DNA of 64,000 nt from Candidatus Poribacteria bacterium (GCA_022827185.1 JAJDTM010000057.1:62001-126000), one strand, 5' to 3'. Positions 44,910 to 54,444 are shown, counted from the stretch's first letter. The notes: generated by a model not told the origin, from the letters alone. Numbers and translations are program-made.

Positions 44910-45000
44910 CCCTGTCCGTTCCTTTCGTAATGAATGTGTGTATGATTCATAAGAATAATAGGTTAAGATTGAATCTATACACACACACGTATGATAATGG

Positions 45001-45242
45001 TAAATTCCCTTTCGGGTTATATGTTGCCCCTTCCCGATCGTAGTGTCCGAGAGGAATCAGACGAGGGGAGTATCCTTAGCATCTGTCCCAACCACAGGAT
45101 AGATGCGTTTGAGAAACATCGTTGCAGCTGCCACGCTGAGACACTACGATATATTACGGTAGTCAGCGAGTTGCTCTCGTCTGATCTATAGACTTGGCTG
45201 CCGTATCGGACAAGCCCCGTCCTTTAGGGCGGGGTCACTGAC
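45001..45242 (-). ncRNA. Stand-alone omega-RNA-like copy without a protein gene
   Basis: This region matches the upstream region of the IsrB gene (59161-59360) block by block: TTGCCCC, GAGG-ATCAGAC, GGGGAG-ATCC, CTGCCACGC, GATATATTAC-GTAG, the terminal hairpin with TTTA loop, and the end CACTGAC/AGTTGAC. Base pairing is kept by paired changes: TAGTGTC (45041-45047) pairs with GACACTA (45140-45146), against CAGTATC/GATACTG in the IsrB copy; the terminal stem is CCCCGTCC-TTTA-GGGCGGGG (45215-45234) against CCCAAGTC-TTTA-GACTTGGG. Similarity stops just before the IsrB start codon. A guide would come from the sequence beyond 45242. A 40-base insert at about 45080-45120 forms its own hairpin. Confidence 0.7.
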
Positions 45243-45262
45243 TCTATGCTCCGTAATGTTCC

Positions 45263-45994
45263 TTATTTTGACAGCTCAGTGATGACGGCTTCCAATTTTC
45301 TATAGTCATCAACAACAGCGTCGCTGAGCGTGTCGTTGCCTTCTCCTTTGTTAAACCCTGTGAACCGGATCGCCTTCATACCCGCATTTTTAGCTCCGAC
45401 GATATCTGTTCGAAAAATATCGCCGATATGAAGGGCTTCAGCGGGTTCGGCGTTCAGTTCTGCTAAGGTCGAATGGAACTGCACAACTTGAGGCTTTGTA
45501 TAATCTGTTTCATCGGAAAAGGTGAAAGCTGTAAAGAATTGCAAAATGCCGTCACGCGCCATGAGTTTCCGTGCGAAACTGCCCGGGGTCAGTGCTGAGT
45601 CTGAGATGATTCCGAGTGGATAGTTTTCACTCAACCGAGAAACAACGGGTTTAACATGTGCTATCATAATCGGCGGTGCCTCTAAGAAAGCGGCACCAAG
45701 GTTCTCGATTAATTGGTCAAGATCTACCGCCTCAAGCCGAATCTCAAGCACCTCTGCAAATCGCTGCATACATCGTCTTACTGAGATCCCTTTATGTTGA
45801 TGCCATAAGGATGATACCAAATTGTATGCCTCCTCAAGCCCGAATTCTACGTCAGTTAACGTGCAAGTATAACCACGATTTTCTAAATAAGCATGACACC
45901 GTTTAACACGTATCGCCTGACGTTTTCGCCAGTTTGTGTCAGAATCTGCATAAAGAGTTTGCCAGAAATCAAATGTAATCGCTTTTAGCATCAA
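45263..45994 (-). CDS. HAD-superfamily hydrolase
   Basis: 243 residues. Motif I is ITFDFWQTLYAD: the first Asp is present, but the place of the acid/base Asp (DxD) holds Trp, which suggests a haloacid-dehalogenase-like or altered member. Motif II is LGIISDSALTP, with Lys in TKPQ (motif III) and HIGDIFRTDIVGAKNAGM (motif IV acidic pair). Phosphatase on an unknown small molecule or a dehalogenase-type reaction. The stop is 20 bases from the end of the omega-RNA-like copy. Confidence 0.85.
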   Translation of the reverse strand: MMLKAITFDFWQTLYADSDTNWRKRQAIRVKRCHAYLENRGYTCTLTDVEFGLEEAYNLVSSLWHQHKGISVRRCMQRFAEVLEIRLEAVDLDQLIENLGAAFLEAPPIMIAHVKPVVSRLSENYPLGIISDSALTPGSFARKLMARDGILQFFTAFTFSDETDYTKPQVVQFHSTLAELNAEPAEALHIGDIFRTDIVGAKNAGMKAIRFTGFNKGEGNDTLSDAVVDDYRKLEAVITELSK

Positions 45995-46217
45995 CTATAC
46001 CCGCTTTTAAATTGTGTTCCATTTCAGTATAATATGACGTAAGTCTTTGTGCTGCTAACATAATGATAAAACACAAAAAACACATTTTATAACTCCTAAT
46101 TTTATTTTACCCAATTTATTGAAAAAAGTCAAATGATATGTTGTTTCCGATACACTAAAGGGGTATAAGTGGAAGAGCGGTGGCAAATACAGAAACGTCT
46201 CAGAATCAAAATAGGCT

Positions 46218-46246
46218 TGCAATTTCCTTTTAAAGGTGATATTATT
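46218..46246 (+). promoter_or_regulatory. Predicted promoter of the kinase gene
   Basis: TTGCAA (4 of 6) at 46218-46223, 17-base spacer, TATTAT (5 of 6) at 46241-46246, 45 bases before the TTG start at 46292. Confidence 0.5.
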
Positions 46247-46291
46247 AATTACATTGAGGTTTGCGTTTGATCTATCGGGAGGAATACGAAG

Positions 46292-47785
46292 TTGCGGTTG
46301 AATCGTCGGATTATCCCCAGGTATACAACCACCCGTTTAATATTCGTTTACTTCATCGTAGGACTGGGGACGCTCATATTTGGGTTTGCCTATTACACCC
46401 AGCAGATCTCGCAGCTGAACGCGGATATAGAGGCACAGATAGACCTTTTCGCCAATCTTGCAGAGATGATCCCGAGTGTTGAAGACCGGGATTTACAACA
46501 GAAACTAAATGAGATCGTAAAACAGGAATTATCTGCCAAGGACAGAGCGCGCGCGTTTTCATTTATTATCATGGATGCGGAAGGAAACCCCGTAATCACA
46601 CGTGGTGTTGATCCAGAGCTGGACGCAAAAATCGACAGTTTTGATGCAAATGTCAACGAAAATGAGCGGATTTCGTTAACACAAGATGAAAGAGTATTGT
46701 TAGAATTGACGTTGGCGCGCATGCAGGAAAAGAATCCGCCACGCAAGATACCCATGCTCCTTGAACATAGGCAGCTAAAGGGGTACGGTTACTACGGTGA
46801 TGCTGACCCGAGCGAAATGGCACACCTACCGTTTGTAATAACGGATACTGCTGGCGTGCCACAAAAATGGCAGATATGGGATGATGTTGTTACCGCGGAT
46901 AACGCAACCACGCAGGAACGGGAACGGGCGGAAATTTTCGTTCAGAACGCACCCGCATCCTCGATGATCGTGACAACGCCAGAGAGTCACGAAGGGTACT
47001 TCTATTATGAGAGCAAACCGTACTATGGATTGGTGGTGCCTTTCATAGTCCCTTTCGTCTTATTAGTATTTGGGGTTGTCTGTTTCCTCATCTATCAACG
47101 GATAAAATCTTATGAGCACTCGGCAATTTGGGGGGGCTTAGCTAAAGAGACGGCGCATCAACTCGGAACGCCGATTTCATCGCTGTTGGCATGGACAGAA
47201 CTCCTGCATGAACGGAGCAAAGAAACAGACGACGCAACGCTCTCCGAACTTTCTGAAAGTATGCGAAATGATTTGGAGCGTTTGCAAAAAACAACCGCAC
47301 GCTTCGGTATGATTGGCACTCAGCCCCCGCTGACCGAAGTGAACGCGGCTGAGATATTTAAAGAAGTCCGAGCGTACTTTGAAAAGCGGCTACCGCATAT
47401 TAGCCGTCGTGTTGAAATTCAACTGATACTCCACGAGGTGCCACCTATTCTCGCGAATGCACAGTTGTTGCAATGGGTGTTTGAGAACCTGATCCGTAAT
47501 TCACTGGATGCGATGGATAAAGCGGATAGTTGGATTCAGATTGAACCGACGTATGATAAACGACACAATGATGTTGTCATACGGTACGCCGACAACGGAA
47601 GCGGCATAGATCGCAAGGATCAGCGAAAAATTTTTGAACCGGGGATGTCTACGAAGGCACACGGATGGGGACTCGGATTGACGGTGGTACAACGTATTAT
47701 CCGTGAATATCATCACGGCAGCATTCGCATGATTAAAACGAGTCCTGAAGGTACAACTTTTGAAATTCGGTTGCCGGTCGCGTAA
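46292..47785 (+). CDS. Membrane sensor histidine kinase, next to PorX-like gene
   Basis: 497 residues from a TTG start supported by GGGAGGA 8 bases upstream. Two membrane helices (about 14-35 and 252-272) enclose an extracytoplasmic sensor domain of about 215 residues. The H-box is AKETAHQLGTPISSLLAW with the phospho-His near residue 289. N-box FENLIRNSLDAMD, G1 YADNGSGID and G2 GWGLGLTVV complete the kinase. It lies 93 bases before the PorX-like gene, so it is the probable partner, as PorY is for PorX. Confidence 0.88.
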   Translation: MRLNRRIIPRYTTTRLIFVYFIVGLGTLIFGFAYYTQQISQLNADIEAQIDLFANLAEMIPSVEDRDLQQKLNEIVKQELSAKDRARAFSFIIMDAEGNPVITRGVDPELDAKIDSFDANVNENERISLTQDERVLLELTLARMQEKNPPRKIPMLLEHRQLKGYGYYGDADPSEMAHLPFVITDTAGVPQKWQIWDDVVTADNATTQERERAEIFVQNAPASSMIVTTPESHEGYFYYESKPYYGLVVPFIVPFVLLVFGVVCFLIYQRIKSYEHSAIWGGLAKETAHQLGTPISSLLAWTELLHERSKETDDATLSELSESMRNDLERLQKTTARFGMIGTQPPLTEVNAAEIFKEVRAYFEKRLPHISRRVEIQLILHEVPPILANAQLLQWVFENLIRNSLDAMDKADSWIQIEPTYDKRHNDVVIRYADNGSGIDRKDQRKIFEPGMSTKAHGWGLGLTVVQRIIREYHHGSIRMIKTSPEGTTFEIRLPVA

Positions 47786-47878
47786 CCCTCTTGATGGGTA
47801 TTATAATATAAATAAAATATGGACAACTGTTTCTGTCCTATTTTCTGAATCGCGACTGGGCAGTTTTATTAATTTGAT

Positions 47879-49447
47879 ATGTCACAAGCACACCACATTT
47901 TATGGATTGACGATGAAATAGAGGCATTGCAACCGCACATTCTTGTGCTACGCGAGCGAGGTTACACCGTCACGCCTGTTACAAACGGCGAAGATGGTAT
48001 TGCACTTTTAACGAACGGCGACGCACAGTACAGTGCTGTTCTGCTTGACCAGGTTATGCCCGGTAAAGATGGGATGGCGACGCTTGATGCAATCCGCACT
48101 GTTAACGCACAGATTCCCGTCATTCTTGTTACTCAATCCAGTGATGAGGAGTTTGTCGAAGTCGCTCTCGGTAAACAGGTAACAGATTTCTTGGTAAAAC
48201 CGATTGGTGTTGCCCAGATCGTCTCAACGCTAAAACGTGTCCTTGACCAACAGCAGATGGTCGTAGATCAAATCCCGAGCCGATATATCGCAGATTACAA
48301 TGCCATCCGCGATATGAAAGATTCAGCACCCAACTGGCAGGACTGGATAAATATCTACGTCAAATTGTTACAGTGGGATTTAGTGTCTGAGAAACTCGCC
48401 GAAGGTGGATTAGAAGAGACACATATCGGGCAAAAAAAGGAGTGCAATACCGAGTTCTCGGATTTTGTGGAAGCGAATTACGCCGATTGGGTCGCTGGCA
48501 GTTCAGATGCCCCACCTTTATCCGTTAATGTCTTGGATCGGCACGTTATTCCTCAACTTCAAGATGGGAAATCTGTCTATTTTATTGTAGTTGACTGCTT
48601 TCGCTTGGACCATTGGTTGGCAGTGGAATCGTTGCTATACCCCTATTTTTCTATCGAACGCCAATATAATTTTTCAATCCTACCGAGCGCAACGATGTAT
48701 TCACGGAACGCGCTGTTTAGTGGGTTGTTCCCTGCGGAAATCGCAGAACGCTATCCCGAGTACTGGCAAGAAGAATCTGATGGCGACACGAGTACGAATC
48801 GCTACGAACGGCAACTTCTTGAAGAACATCTGAAACGCAGAAATATCAAACTCAAATCAACACCTCAGTATTTCAAAATCTTTGATGCGCGAGGCGGAAA
48901 TACTTACAAAAAGCGGGTCGCTTCAAATAAAAGTGTAGGCCTCTCGGCATTGGTTATCAATTTCATTGATATCCTGACGCATCAGCGTTCACAGTCGGAT
49001 GTTCTACAACAACTTGCCCCTGATGAATCCGCTTTCCGGGTACTCGCGCGTTCATGGTTTTCACATTCTGTGCTTTTTGATATTTTGCGTATGGTTGCAG
49101 CACAAAAGGCAACAGTAGTTCTTACCAGTGACCACGGGTCCGTCTTCTGTAACCGTGCCACCCGTGCGCGTGGGAATCGCGAGACTACCACCAGCCTCCG
49201 GTTTAAAATTGGCACTAACCTCGGCTGCGAAAGAGATGAAGCCGTGCATCTCCATAACCCGGAGGAATACCGGCTTCCCGCGGAAACACCAAGCAAGGAC
49301 TACATTCTCGCGAAAGACGATTACTATTTCGTCTACCCGAACGATTTTTATAAATATAAACGGCAGTTTCAAGGAGGATTCCAGCACGGTGGCATTTCAA
49401 TGGGTGAACTGATAACACCCGTTGTAACGCTGACACCGAGGCAGTAA
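47879..49447 (+). CDS. porX: PorX-like response regulator with PglZ phosphatase-type domain
   Basis: 522 residues. Receiver domain 6-125 with the acidic pair D11/D12, phospho-acceptor D57 (LLDQVMPGKDG) and K107 (DFLVKPIG). A helical linker follows, then a PglZ-type alkaline-phosphatase-superfamily domain from about 200: FIVVDCFRLDHW (metal-binding Asp), LPSATMYSRNALFSGLFP (Thr/Ser nucleophile region) and TSDHGSV (Asp-His metal ligands). This is the architecture of PorX, which controls type IX secretion in Bacteroidota and hydrolyses cyclic oligonucleotides. It sits beside a sensor kinase. The symbol is used for the domain architecture; orthology to a secretion regulator is inference. Confidence 0.85.
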   Translation: MSQAHHILWIDDEIEALQPHILVLRERGYTVTPVTNGEDGIALLTNGDAQYSAVLLDQVMPGKDGMATLDAIRTVNAQIPVILVTQSSDEEFVEVALGKQVTDFLVKPIGVAQIVSTLKRVLDQQQMVVDQIPSRYIADYNAIRDMKDSAPNWQDWINIYVKLLQWDLVSEKLAEGGLEETHIGQKKECNTEFSDFVEANYADWVAGSSDAPPLSVNVLDRHVIPQLQDGKSVYFIVVDCFRLDHWLAVESLLYPYFSIERQYNFSILPSATMYSRNALFSGLFPAEIAERYPEYWQEESDGDTSTNRYERQLLEEHLKRRNIKLKSTPQYFKIFDARGGNTYKKRVASNKSVGLSALVINFIDILTHQRSQSDVLQQLAPDESAFRVLARSWFSHSVLFDILRMVAAQKATVVLTSDHGSVFCNRATRARGNRETTTSLRFKIGTNLGCERDEAVHLHNPEEYRLPAETPSKDYILAKDDYYFVYPNDFYKYKRQFQGGFQHGGISMGELITPVVTLTPRQ

Positions 49448-49783
49448 GGCGCAGCTCGTAAGCCCAGATTAATATGGATCGTACGCCACTCTATAATCTA
49501 TACCAGATTTATGTGGTAATTGACTCCGAAAAAATAGCGGAGCACTGAGACGCAGAAATATCATCTCGTTACACATCAATTTGGTACCACTCCCACTGGG
49601 GGGCAACCGCACATTCACTGATTCCGATCACGCGTCCTGTGATGAGATGTCGGCATCTCGTATCTGTGAAATGAGTAACGGACGCTGTTCTTTAAAGCCC
49701 TCACTGCTTTTGCTACGCTGCCGATTTTTGACATGATCATTAACCGAGGTGCCTCTTAAAAAAAGGCACGATAGGAGGTAATA
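49448..49783. other. Intergenic region and likely 5' leader of rng
   Basis: 336 bases without a gene. GAGATG/CATCTC near 49644-49660 and GTGCCT/AGGCAC near 49751-49770 form small hairpins, the second ending just before the rng ribosome site (AGGAGG). RNase E/G genes are often regulated through their leader, so these may matter; no clear promoter is seen. Confidence 0.5.
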
Positions 49784-51364
49784 ATGGAAAAGGAGATACT
49801 TATTTCTGATGATGAGTATGAAACACGCTGTGCGGTACTTGAAGAGGGAGTGCTGAATGAGATTTATATCGAACGGAAAGCGGCGACACAGACATTAGGC
49901 AATCTTTACAAAGGAAGAGTCGAGAACGTTTTACCCGGCATGCAGGTGGCTTTTGTTGATATCGGCTTAGATCGGCATGCCTTCCTACATATTTCGGACC
50001 TCAAATACGAGAGTGTTAACGAAGATGAGACTGAAGATGAAAAACTGGATGGAAACCGGAAATCCGATAAGGATGTTGATACATTGGATTTGAAGGCGAA
50101 GCCTGCTAAGCAATCCCGTGGCGGACGCGGGTTCCCATTTCTCATCAGTGATCTCATCTCGAAGAAACAAGAGCTTCTCGTACAAGTTGGAAAGGAACCC
50201 ATCGGAACGAAAGGCGCGCGGGTCACCAGTAACATTACGCTTCCGGGACGCTATGTTGTCTACATGCCAAACTCCTCTAATATCGGTGTATCACGCCGAA
50301 TTGAGTCTGTCACTGAGCGGGATAGGTTACGCAACATGGCGAAGGCAATTAAAGCGGATGTTGAGGGCGGCTTTATCATACGAACTGCCGCGGAAGGCTT
50401 AAGCGAAACCGAATTCGCAGCCGAAATCCGATACCTCATCAATCAATGGAAACAGATCGGTGAACGTGCCAAACGGAAATCCGCGCCCAGTTTAGTCAGC
50501 AAAGACCTTAGTTTCACTAACAGAATCGTTAGGGACATGCTGACCAAGGATGTTAAGCAACTCCTCATCGACTCGAAGGCGGGCTATCAAGAGACAATAG
50601 ATTATGTTTCTTCTGTAATGCCTGACTTAAAACCGCGAGTATCGCTGTATCAGGACGATGCGACCCTTTTTGATGCGTATGGTGTCGAACGCGCACTCAA
50701 GGAAGCACTCAGTGAGAAGATTTGGCTGAAGTGTGGTGGACATATTATCATTCAACAGACTGAAGCTATGGTATCAATTGATGTCAACACTGGACGATTT
50801 GTTGGAAAATCTGACCCGGACAACACCATCCTCAGTGCCAATCTTGAGGCTGTTGAGGAGGTTGTCCGCCAGATTCAATTGCGAGATCTCGGGGGGATTA
50901 TTGTTGTTGATTTCATTGATATGGAAGAGGCATCGCATCGCAAGCGCGTCTTCAAGATGTTACAGGAAGCACTCCGAAAAGACCGAGCACGGACGAACAT
51001 CCTCCACTTCTCAGATTTAGGACTCGTTGAGATGACACGACAGCGCACCCGACCGAGTCTCTCTACACTGCTTATGGAAGAATGTCCCTACTGCGATGGA
51101 CATGGGACTGTGCTATCTATTGAAACCGTTGTCATTCAGTTACTCCGTGCGATTAAGATGGCACATATCCAGACGGGGCACTCGGAATTACGCGTTGTCG
51201 CCAACGACTATGTCGTTTCACATATTAAGTCACAAATGGCGAATAAATTGCGGGAACTCAAGAAGTCATTAAAATTAAATTTAACGCTTGAAGCGAATGC
51301 AGATTTACACCTTGAGGATTATCGCATCTTCGTCGGTAGAGGTGAAGAGATATTTCTGGATTAA
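49784..51364 (+). CDS. rng: Ribonuclease G/E family endoribonuclease
   Basis: 526 residues, RNase G-like length (no long C-terminal scaffold as in RNase E). An S1 domain is present (YKGRVENVLPGMQVAFVDIG and HAFLHISDL), interrupted by an acidic, Lys-rich insert of about 60 residues around 75-120. The nuclease core has SIDVNTGRFVG, the metal Asp pair in GGIIVVDFIDM and the zinc-link CPYCDGHG. It processes rRNA 5' ends and mRNA. AGGAGG sits before the ATG. The rplU-rpmA operon follows, a common arrangement. Confidence 0.93.
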   Translation: MEKEILISDDEYETRCAVLEEGVLNEIYIERKAATQTLGNLYKGRVENVLPGMQVAFVDIGLDRHAFLHISDLKYESVNEDETEDEKLDGNRKSDKDVDTLDLKAKPAKQSRGGRGFPFLISDLISKKQELLVQVGKEPIGTKGARVTSNITLPGRYVVYMPNSSNIGVSRRIESVTERDRLRNMAKAIKADVEGGFIIRTAAEGLSETEFAAEIRYLINQWKQIGERAKRKSAPSLVSKDLSFTNRIVRDMLTKDVKQLLIDSKAGYQETIDYVSSVMPDLKPRVSLYQDDATLFDAYGVERALKEALSEKIWLKCGGHIIIQQTEAMVSIDVNTGRFVGKSDPDNTILSANLEAVEEVVRQIQLRDLGGIIVVDFIDMEEASHRKRVFKMLQEALRKDRARTNILHFSDLGLVEMTRQRTRPSLSTLLMEECPYCDGHGTVLSIETVVIQLLRAIKMAHIQTGHSELRVVANDYVVSHIKSQMANKLRELKKSLKLNLTLEANADLHLEDYRIFVGRGEEIFLD

Positions 51365-51377
51365 CATATCAAGTTGT

Positions 51378-51440
51378 CAGTTATCAGTTAAGGGCGCGTA
51401 TTGATGTATCAGCAGCCCGTTAACTGATAACCGATAACTG
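51378..51440. repeat. Inverted repeat between rng and rplU
   Basis: TTATCAGTTAA (about 51381-51391) pairs with TTAACTGATAA (51420-51430). GGGC/GCCC extends it inside, and CAGTTATC-type units repeat on the outside. No T-run follows. It looks like a small repeat-derived hairpin. Confidence 0.6.
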
Positions 51441-51469
51441 AGCACCTCTGGGCAAAATGTGAATCTAAA

Positions 51470-51498
51470 TTGACATCTGCGCGTTTTTGCGGTATAAT
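51470..51498 (+). promoter_or_regulatory. Consensus sigma-70 promoter of rplU-rpmA
   Basis: Perfect TTGACA (51470-51475), 17-base spacer, perfect TATAAT (51493-51498), 26 bases before the rplU ATG with AAAGGAGG between. Confidence 0.9.
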
Positions 51499-51524
51499 TT
51501 AAACAGAAAGGAGGATGTTAGAAA

Positions 51525-51863
51525 ATGTATGCAGTTTTTGCGAGCGGCGGGAAACAACATCGTGTAGAGGTGGGAAACCTAATTGATCTTGAAAAACTCG
51601 ATGCCAATGTTGGTGAGAGTGTTACATTCCCATCCGTTTTGGCTGTCGTTGATGATGACGGTCAGTTGCAAGCCGGCTCGCCCTACCTTGAAAATGTTTC
51701 TGTTACAGGCGAGGTAGTTCAACAGGCGCGTGCGAAAAAGACGATTGTATTCAAGTCAAAACGGCGTAAAGGGTATAAACGCAAGTTGGGGCATCGTCAA
51801 TCATTTACACGCGTGAAAATTACCGCAATCGGTGCAGTGGAGGAAGAATCTAATGGCTCATAA
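51525..51863 (+). CDS. rplU: Ribosomal protein bL21
   Basis: 112 residues: MYAVFASGGKQHRVEVGN at the start, the conserved KRRKGYKRKLGHRQSFTRVKI near the end. Part of the large subunit near domain V/II of 23S rRNA. Its end overlaps the rpmA start by 11 bases. Confidence 0.98.
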   Translation: MYAVFASGGKQHRVEVGNLIDLEKLDANVGESVTFPSVLAVVDDDGQLQAGSPYLENVSVTGEVVQQARAKKTIVFKSKRRKGYKRKLGHRQSFTRVKITAIGAVEEESNGS

Positions 51864-52119
51864 GAAAGGCGGCGGAAGCACTCGGAACGGACGCGATAGT
51901 ATCGGAAAACGACTGGGTGTCAAAAAATTTTCCGGAAACTACGTCACTGCAGGGAGCATTCTCGCCCGACAGCGTGGAACGCATATACACCCCGGTAACA
52001 ACGTCGGCGTTGGCAACGACTATACGCTTTACTCAAAAATTGATGGGTACGTATGGTTTGAGCGAAAAGATAAATATCGCCGAAAGGTGAGCGTCTATAC
52101 AGAGCGTCCTGAATTTTAA
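51853..52119 (+). CDS. rpmA: Ribosomal protein bL27
   Basis: 88 residues from ATG 51853, where the product begins MAHKKGGGSTRNGRDS; the N-terminus reaches the peptidyl-transferase centre in the ribosome and is not extended here by a cleavable peptide. RLGVKKFSGNYVTAGSILARQR and GTHIHPGNNVGVGNDYTL are family hallmarks. Overlaps rplU. Confidence 0.98.
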   Translation: MAHKKGGGSTRNGRDSIGKRLGVKKFSGNYVTAGSILARQRGTHIHPGNNVGVGNDYTLYSKIDGYVWFERKDKYRRKVSVYTERPEF

Positions 52120-52152
52120 GCGGAGACATCCATACCAGGAACGAACGAACGG

Positions 52153-52204
52153 AAGCCTCGCCTTAGGGTGCTGCATCGCGCACCACCCAAGCGAGGCTTT
52201 TTTG
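52153..52204 (+). terminator. Rho-independent terminator of rplU-rpmA
   Basis: AAGCCTCGC (52153-52161) pairs with GCGAGGCTT (from 52191), with GGGTG/CACC inside, followed by TTTTTT. Confidence 0.93.
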
Positions 52205-52275
52205 CTCCAAAACTCCCGCATGCTTGACCGACTTAAAGCAATCTACCACTGCAAAACAGACAGGAAGCGATTGAT

Positions 52276-52680
52276 ATGAAACGCATAATCTGCCTTATGA
52301 CTCTAATAGTGATGCTTGGGTGCGGCGGACAATTAGAACAGCTCGCTGTGGAAACAATGCAAAACGCGCAAATAGCACTTACCTCTGCAGAGACGATGGG
52401 TGCACAGGAAACCGCTGGAACTCCGTTGCGCACTGCTCAAGAGATGCTCGCTACCGCTGAAAACGCAATGAACGCTGGTGATACGGAGCGCGCGTATCGG
52501 TTGGCATTGCGTGCATACCTTCATGCGCGAATCGCAACTGAGGAAGCTATTGCTGTTCGCGAGGAAGCACTTGTTCAAGAGGCACAAGCACAACTCACGC
52601 TTAGCGAACAGAACGTTACTGAGGTGCTCCAGAGGCTTGCAGCGATAAAAGCAGAACTTGAGGCATTGCGAGACGACTAA
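52276..52680 (+). CDS. DUF4398-like lipoprotein
   Basis: 134 residues. Lipoprotein signal ending VMLGCGG, then helical repeats rich in Ala, Glu and Gln (TSAETMGAQ, ATAENAMNAGDTERAYRLALRA), as in DUF4398 proteins. A coiled coil ends the protein. It is similar in style to the N-terminus of the next gene, with which it probably works in the envelope. Confidence 0.72.
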   Translation: MKRIICLMTLIVMLGCGGQLEQLAVETMQNAQIALTSAETMGAQETAGTPLRTAQEMLATAENAMNAGDTERAYRLALRAYLHARIATEEAIAVREEALVQEAQAQLTLSEQNVTEVLQRLAAIKAELEALRDD

Positions 52681-52794
52681 AAAATAAATTATCGGTTGTC
52701 AGTTTTCAGTATTTGGTGGATGTGGCGATTTTACATACCGGCATTTGTAGGTGACTTGGGTTAAAAAGTTCACTATCACGATTGAGGATGACGC

Positions 52795-54444
52795 ATGAAA
52801 TTCTATGGATGGTTACTCTTAGGTGCTTGCTTCATTGTCTATGGATGTACCAAACCAGAGATAGATGAAGTTATGTTGGCAACACAATTCCAAGATGCCC
52901 AGCAGGCAATTAATAATGCGGGGGAATTGGCAGCGGAATCATTGGTGCCGGAGGAATACGGTCGGGCAGTGAAGCTCCTGAATTTCGCTCGGAACTCGCA
53001 AGAACAAGGGGACATCCCGCAAAGTATTGAGTTCGCGTATCAGGCAGAATGGGTCGCGCAGGTCGCTATTGCAAGGGCACGGCAGCATCACGCAAAGCAA
53101 AATGTTATTTCTATCCGAGAACAGACATATCAGCAGATCATAAAAGCACACGAGCATGAACTCGAAATCGAACGCATCCGTCAAGCGATCACTGAGGAGC
53201 AGCTGGCTCGCGCTTTAAGATCACGTGATGAAGGACAGCAACAGTCGGAGCAGCTTTCAGCCGAAATCACTGATTTAAAGACAAAGCTGCGTCAAGCCGA
53301 ACTTCGTACCCCAATTGTAAACATCGAATCACTTGCTAATATCGCGGCGGCTATCTATCCGGCAATTAAGGAAACTGCGGACTATGAGCGGACCCAAGCA
53401 GCGATTGCCACGATAACGAACCTCATTGCGCAAAAGGCGTTTACTGAAGCCGAGAACGCCACTGCTGAAGCACAGACGCTTGTAAACGATCTTTACCAAT
53501 TAGCGGTGCAAAGCCAGGCAGCAGAGATAGCGGCAAGAACGAAGGCACAAATCGCAATTGCACAGTTAGAGGTCATCATTCAGCGCGCACAATACTTCAA
53601 TGCTTCTCAGCATGCACCGAAGGAACTTGGAGAGGCGACGACGCATCAGCAACGCGCGAAAAGTGAATTAGACGCGAATCGCTATGAGCAAGCATACCAA
53701 ATTGCACAGCAAGCGCAACAGGTCGCTGACAAAGCTGTTGAAACCGCGGGAATAGCGGAATATAGGCAGCGCGCACAGCAGGAATTAAGTGCCCTGATTG
53801 CGCGCGCACAGCGGGCTGTTGAGGATTTAGGTGAGCGAATTGCCGAGCAAGCGGAGACGCAGGTGCCACAGTTAGAAGCAAAACTCTATGAACTCGCGAA
53901 CTCCGCTCACGGGAAAGCGAAAACGGCATTAGCAGCTAAGGAATATCAAGCCGCAATTAAAGCCGCAGCGGAGGGAGACAATTATCTGCAACGTGCCATT
54001 GCAAATACGAATCAGGTAACATCGGCGAAGTCGGATTTGCTGCTTGCATCGAAGCAGATCCCTAAGGCTTCCACCGTCATAGAGCGGCGGGATGGCGTGC
54101 TTATTCGTATTAATGGCAATGTGTTTGCGCATGGGAGCACACGGATCCAAGGCGAATTTCTCGATACGTTTGCGCAGCTCGCGAAAGTCCTACGGACAGC
54201 TGGATTTAAAAGTTATCCTGTCCGAATTGAGGTACACACGAGTTCTGTGGGACCCGCAAACGTCAATCGTAATATAAGTATGGGGCGCGCGGATTCAATC
54301 AAAAAGTCCCTCATTGAGGAGGGGAGTGTAGACGCAAATCGGATTACCGCAATGGGCTTTGGGGAAACCCAACCCATTGTTAGAGAGGGTGCAAACAAGG
54401 AAGAACGAAACCGTAGGGTTGATATTATCATCCAGACAAACTGA
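52795..54444 (+). CDS. OmpA-family lipoprotein with DUF4398-like helical region
   Basis: 549 residues. Lipoprotein signal ending FIVYGCTKP. Residues about 30-110 resemble DUF4398 (PEEYGRAVKLLNFARNSQEQGD), followed by about 300 residues of Ala/Gln/Glu-rich helical repeats and coiled coil (AAKEYQAAIKAAAEGDNYL). The C-terminal 120 residues form the OmpA peptidoglycan-binding domain: RIEVHTSSVGP, NISMGRADSIKKSL, RITAMGFGETQPI and NRRVDIII. It ties the outer membrane to the cell wall. The next small gene follows immediately. Confidence 0.87.
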   Translation: MKFYGWLLLGACFIVYGCTKPEIDEVMLATQFQDAQQAINNAGELAAESLVPEEYGRAVKLLNFARNSQEQGDIPQSIEFAYQAEWVAQVAIARARQHHAKQNVISIREQTYQQIIKAHEHELEIERIRQAITEEQLARALRSRDEGQQQSEQLSAEITDLKTKLRQAELRTPIVNIESLANIAAAIYPAIKETADYERTQAAIATITNLIAQKAFTEAENATAEAQTLVNDLYQLAVQSQAAEIAARTKAQIAIAQLEVIIQRAQYFNASQHAPKELGEATTHQQRAKSELDANRYEQAYQIAQQAQQVADKAVETAGIAEYRQRAQQELSALIARAQRAVEDLGERIAEQAETQVPQLEAKLYELANSAHGKAKTALAAKEYQAAIKAAAEGDNYLQRAIANTNQVTSAKSDLLLASKQIPKASTVIERRDGVLIRINGNVFAHGSTRIQGEFLDTFAQLAKVLRTAGFKSYPVRIEVHTSSVGPANVNRNISMGRADSIKKSLIEEGSVDANRITAMGFGETQPIVREGANKEERNRRVDIIIQTN

